This document shows positions 31,901-34,189 of a stretch of 34,189 bases of DNA, in pieces. How positions within the stretch are numbered: position 1 is the first letter of the stretch; each line of letters starts with the position of its first letter. A program made the position numbers and the translations under genes. The notes under the pieces were generated by a model. That model was not told the origin of the DNA and made no database searches. It saw nothing but the letters and a program-made list of their open reading frames with translations. Source of the stretch: M3007 sp964481485. Its GTDB lineage: Bacteria; Bacteroidota; Bacteroidia; Chitinophagales; Saprospiraceae. The stretch is from positions 1 to 34,189 of the forward strand of contig CAYZVM010000037.1 of NCBI GenBank assembly GCA_964481485.1. The letters are read 5' to 3'.

Positions 31901-34189
31901 TCACTGCCTCCAACGTATCTGTAAGTGGCAGTTCCACGAATTTATTCGAACTCGAAAGCGGAAGCACGCTCACCAAAACAGGCGGCAGTGCGCTCAATAT
32001 CCTTTGTCCGTTCAAAACGACCGCTGCGGCGATCAATGCCAATGGCGGCACGCTTTCCGTAGGCGGCTCGTTTACCAACACACTGGACGGCGGCACCATC
32101 GGCATAGCCGCATCCAGTATTTTCGGGATTTCTTCGGGCGGCACCTTTACCCTCACCGGCGTAGCGGTCAGCGGCGCGGGAACACTCACCGTGTTGGCCG
32201 CCAGTGGCAACGTCACGATCAATACGGGAACTACCGTCAGTACCAAACTGAATGTTGCAGCCGGTATCCTGCACGACAATGTGGGCCTGACGCCCGGTGA
32301 AGTGACCCTGGGTACCAACGCATTTAACGTCGGCACCTATTCCGGAACGGGCAGCCCCACGTTTTCCAACGGTTTCAACTGGATTCACGGCGGTTTTCAA
32401 GGCAGCGGCGTCGTTACGGTAAACAGTGCCATGAACGTGGCCAACAACAATCCGCATACGGTAACGAATACCAAAGAACTGCTGCTCGCCGGCGTGGCCA
32501 CGTTCGACGCCGGCGGCGGATTGACCCTGAGTAGTACGGCAAAGGTCACCGTCGCTTCCACCGGCTCGGCGATCTTTCAGGGCGCCAGCGCCATATCCTT
32601 AAGTGGTACCAGCGCTACGTTGTTCGAAATTCAAAGCGGTGGAACGATGACCAAAACGAATGCCGGGGATCTCGTGGCCGGCACCGCCTTTTCGAACGCC
32701 GGCACCGTTAATATCGTAACCGGATTGTTTAATTTGAACAGTACATTCACCAACACCGGTACCATTAAAGGAGTCGGCACAATAGACCTGGGCTCCACCA
32801 ACACCAACACCGGAACCTACGCCCCCGGCCTTTCACCCGGTACGCTCACCGTGGTGGGCAATTATGTCAACAGCACACTTGACATCGAAATCGACGCCGG
32901 TCCGCCGGTGGCCAAAGACCTGCTGAACGTCACCGGAAATATCACGCTGACCGGCAGCACCCTGAACGTCAGTGAAATCCAATGCGTGCCCAACGGCAGT
33001 TACGATATTATTTCCTACACCGGCACGCGCGCGGGCAATTTCGCCACGGTAAACGCGCCCGCGGGCTATACGGTGGCCTACGACGATGCGGCGAAAAAGG
33101 TGCGGCTCAATTACATCGACGGCGTGCCCACGATCGTTTGCCCGACCGATGTCAGCGTCAATACGGACGCGGGTATTTGTACCGCCAGCGGGGTCGCACT
33201 TGGCACACCTACCGGTACGGACAACTGTGCCGGGGTCCTCTATTCCAACAATGCGCCACCCACTTTCCCGATCGGCGCCTCCACGCTCACCTGGACCGCA
33301 ACTGATGTGATTGCCCAAACGGCCACTTGCGAACAAACGGTCACGGTAAGCGATGCGGAACCGCCGGCGATTACCTGTCCGGCGGACCAGACCATCACCG
33401 TAAATGCCGTCTGTTCGAGTCCGCTGGGCAGCTGGTCGGCCGTTTCCGTCAGCGACAACTGCGCGGCATCCGGCTCGATCACAGTTAGTCAAAGCCCGGA
33501 TGCTACGACCACCTTGTATGGCCTCGGAGATGTGGAAATGGTAACGTTGACCGCCGACGACGGCAATGGCAATACGCAGGATTGTGATTTTACAGTAACC
33601 CTCAATATCACAAATATCCCGCAGGAAGTCTGCAACGGGATGGACGATGATTGTGACGGACTAATTGATGACGCTGACCCAAGTGTTACCGGCCAACCGG
33701 TTTGGTATGCCGACACGGATGGCGACGGTTACGGCAACGCCGCCGTTTCCCAACTGGCCTGCAACCAACCCGGCGGCCATGTGGCCAACGACGACGATTG
33801 CGACGACAACAATGCGGCTATAAATCCTGCCGCCACCGAAACCTGCAACGGCATCGACGACGATTGCGACGGCCTGACCGATGACGCCGATCCGAACGTG
33901 ACGGGTCAGAGCACCTGGTACGCCGACACGGATGGCGACGGTTACGGCAACGCCGCCGTTTCCCAACTGGCCTGCAACCAACCCGGCGGCCATGTGGCCA
34001 ACGACGACGATTGCGACGACAACAATGCGGCTATAAATCCTGCCGCCACCGAAACCTGCAACGGCATCGACGACGATTGCGACGGCCTGACCGATGACGC
34101 CGATCCGAACGTGACGGGTCAGAGCACCTGGTACGCCGACACGGATGGCGACGGTTACGGCAACGCCGCCGTTTCCCAACTGGCCTGCA
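28903..34189 (+). CDS. Giant repetitive adhesin-like surface protein (3' end beyond window)
   Basis: One frame from ATG 28903 stays open to the window edge: 1762 complete codons with no stop. Order: signal peptide (1 to about 26); a G8-like segment (GNWNLTTTWVGG, DNVTIKAGHTVTL, about 35-70); three 192-residue repeats rich in Asn/Thr/Gly (about 101-605); three 217-224-residue repeats marked by DNVGLxPGEVTLG (from about 682); an autotransporter-passenger-like element (SPGTLTVVGNYV, about 1312-1323); two HYR-like domains (IVCPTDVSV..., ITCPADQTITV...; about 1406-1570); then MopE-like Asp-rich repeats (CNGIDDDCDGLTDDADP, DTDGDGYGN) from about 1575. These suggest a beta-helical adhesin with metal-binding repeats. 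A T9SS sorting domain would be expected beyond the edge but cannot be seen. Confidence 0.88.
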   Translation, partial: MNFHFYKMLRLSVVFALTVQTAALLAANIESANSGNWNLTTTWVGGVVPVAGDNVTIKAGHTVTLSDTRFCATLTVEPSAIFSFTGTLNNSGAFLNQGTVNWEGNFGSGGFTNTGTLNATSFVARNTDADITNNSGGIINWTDGWFDYGAGGQTLTNHGIFNLIGNNPANFTCNMAIVNSGTINKTAGTLSITQTFNNQVGGTVTVSSGATLTFNIGMTQNGTFTANGTVVLNGGSYTFGTNFTGSGTLNITSPSTVTIASGFAPALPIVNQTSTLSAGAGTALTILSGTTWNWQGDFGAFSSITNKGTLNASGFVTHNTDSDITNNAGGVINWTDGWFDYVAGGQTLTNYGVFNLGSNPSNFTCKMAIVNTGTINKTAGTLDIVQTFDNQAGGSVTLSAGSTLTFIAALTQSGTFTVNGTVVLNGGSHTFNTNFTGSGTLNITNPTTVTAASGFAPGLPTVNHTSTLNAGGGTALTILNSTTWNWQGGFGAFSNITNNGTLNASGFVTHNTDADITNNASGTINWTDGWFDHGAGGQTLTNHGVFNFIGNNPANFTCNMDIVNAGTINKTAGTLNIPKPFDNQTTGTVNVSTGASMTFNSAISLIQNGTFIVNGTLNLSAALLTQNQLFTINGTANISGAYTFGANGGFSGIGTVNVTSSTSNFNAGSTLTTKLNVTGGTLNDNVGLMPGEVTLGAFGTYGGTGSPTFANGFIWNNGTLTGSGTILISGSMSVNNSSHILSSDKIVHLSGSGTVNNGAFLSLSGTAKFIVLSTGIITFDGASNATANGGANNLFEIQSGGALIKNGTNNYALQLPFSENGGSITVNGGTLTFGTNTQSFTNGTVAINGSTSLILNSSTATMAGTAVSGTGTLKLEVTTLHVNAGTTITSKINIQTGTLNDNVGLQPGEVTLGSAGQGFYGGTGSPIFANGFVWNLGDIQGSGIATVSGSLTATNTSTGTIRNTKELHITGAATFTGSGFGMSDNAKFIVKTGGTATFNVTASNVSVSGSSTNLFELESGSTLTKTGGSALNILCPFKTTAAAINANGGTLSVGGSFTNTLDGGTIGIAASSIFGISSGGTFTLTGVAVSGAGTLTVLAASGNVTINTGTTVSTKLNVAAGILHDNVGLTPGEVTLGTNAFNVGTYSGTGSPTFSNGFNWIHGGFQGSGVVTVNSAMNVANNNPHTVTNTKELLLAGVATFDAGGGLTLSSTAKVTVASTGSAIFQGASAISLSGTSATLFEIQSGGTMTKTNAGDLVAGTAFSNAGTVNIVTGLFNLNSTFTNTGTIKGVGTIDLGSTNTNTGTYAPGLSPGTLTVVGNYVNSTLDIEIDAGPPVAKDLLNVTGNITLTGSTLNVSEIQCVPNGSYDIISYTGTRAGNFATVNAPAGYTVAYDDAAKKVRLNYIDGVPTIVCPTDVSVNTDAGICTASGVALGTPTGTDNCAGVLYSNNAPPTFPIGASTLTWTATDVIAQTATCEQTVTVSDAEPPAITCPADQTITVNAVCSSPLGSWSAVSVSDNCAASGSITVSQSPDATTTLYGLGDVEMVTLTADDGNGNTQDCDFTVTLNITNIPQEVCNGMDDDCDGLIDDADPSVTGQPVWYADTDGDGYGNAAVSQLACNQPGGHVANDDDCDDNNAAINPAATETCNGIDDDCDGLTDDADPNVTGQSTWYADTDGDGYGNAAVSQLACNQPGGHVANDDDCDDNNAAINPAATETCNGIDDDCDGLTDDADPNVTGQSTWYADTDGDGYGNAAVSQLAC
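29203..30720 (+). repeat. Coding repeat family A, 576-bp units
   Basis: Units begin at NW(E/Q)G(N/D/G)F: 29203, 29779 and 30355, exactly 576 bases apart. Each contains TNxGTLNAxxFV, INWTDGWFD, GGQTLTN and NxGTINKTAGTL. The third unit diverges after about 365 bases. Units are clearly homologous but differ at many bases. Confidence 0.85.
30946..32820 (+). repeat. Coding repeat family B, about 651-672-bp units
   Basis: Marker L(N/H)DNVGLxPGEVTLG occurs at 30946, 31597 and 32269 (spacings 651 and 672), each followed by GTGSPxFxNGFxW and later a TKEL(H/L) segment in the second and third units. It is distinct from family A and more GC-rich. Confidence 0.8.
33628..34189 (+). repeat. MopE-like tandem array, 213-bp units
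   Basis: Units begin at 33628, 33841 and 34054, exactly 213 bases (71 codons) apart; the third is cut by the window end. Copy 1 differs in its first 80 or so bases, but from about 33709 onward it is identical to copy 2 across the rest of the unit, and the 136 visible bases of copy 3 are identical to copy 2. Asp/Cys-rich motifs are CNGIDDDCDG and DTDGDGYGN. Confidence 0.93.

Noticed and set aside
33661..34179. Antisense ORF with a repetitive Val/Gly-rich product opposite the tandem array
   Set aside because: It is the reverse reading of the 213-bp MopE-like units; the + strand frame carries recognisable motifs and is open for 5.3 kb.
29203..34189. CRISPR-like array
   Set aside because: All repeats are in frame, long (213-672 bp) and protein coding; there are no short repeats with unique spacers.

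Overview
The window looks like a Bacteroidota chromosome fragment, most likely from the Saprospiria or a relative. This rests on gene content and not on a marker comparison: a Bacteroidota-type division and cell-wall (dcw) gene order, an FtsZ ending in NSYLHDNVD, a hybrid two-component system, exported proteins with C-terminal type IX secretion (T9SS) sorting-like domains, HYR domains and MopE-like repeats. Ribosome binding sites are mostly unrecognisable, as is usual in this phylum. All supported genes lie on the + strand.

Bases 1-13722 hold the dcw cluster in the order mraY (3' end only), murD, ftsW, murG, murC, ftsQ, ftsA, ftsZ, closed by a strong intrinsic terminator. Extra genes interrupt it. 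A four-helix-bundle (23S rRNA IVS-type) gene between murD and ftsW is bracketed by AT-rich inverted repeats. A lipoprotein, a DUF389 membrane protein and an MscS channel lie between murG and murC. Two tiny membrane ORFs lie between ftsQ and ftsA, and a 174-residue membrane protein lies between ftsA and ftsZ. Two copies of a dispersed palindromic element flank ftsA.

Bases 13724-19162 hold a hybrid two-component regulator, split into two overlapping ORFs by an apparent one-base frameshift, and a lipoprotein with a collagen-like stretch. This block lies between two identical 40-bp copies of a terminator sequence.

Bases 19250-23695 hold a three-gene unit: a sigma-70-family factor, a single-pass membrane protein with an anti-sigma-like N-terminus and a TPR-like C-terminus, and an exported TPR-CHAT (caspase-like) protease. 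I infer a signalling module in which an exported protease could act on a membrane regulator to free a sigma factor. It recalls the TPR-CHAT/sigma link of type III-E CRISPR systems, but no CRISPR components are visible here. This is the best candidate for an undescribed system.

Bases 23870-34189 encode surface or secreted proteins: a lipoprotein, two beta-propeller proteins with T9SS sorting-like domains, and a giant repetitive adhesin-like ORF still open at the right edge. The genes at 23870 and 27360 share an upstream bipartite motif that might be a promoter. The giant ORF carries three different repeat families; the last is a 213-bp array with identical stretches that runs off the window.
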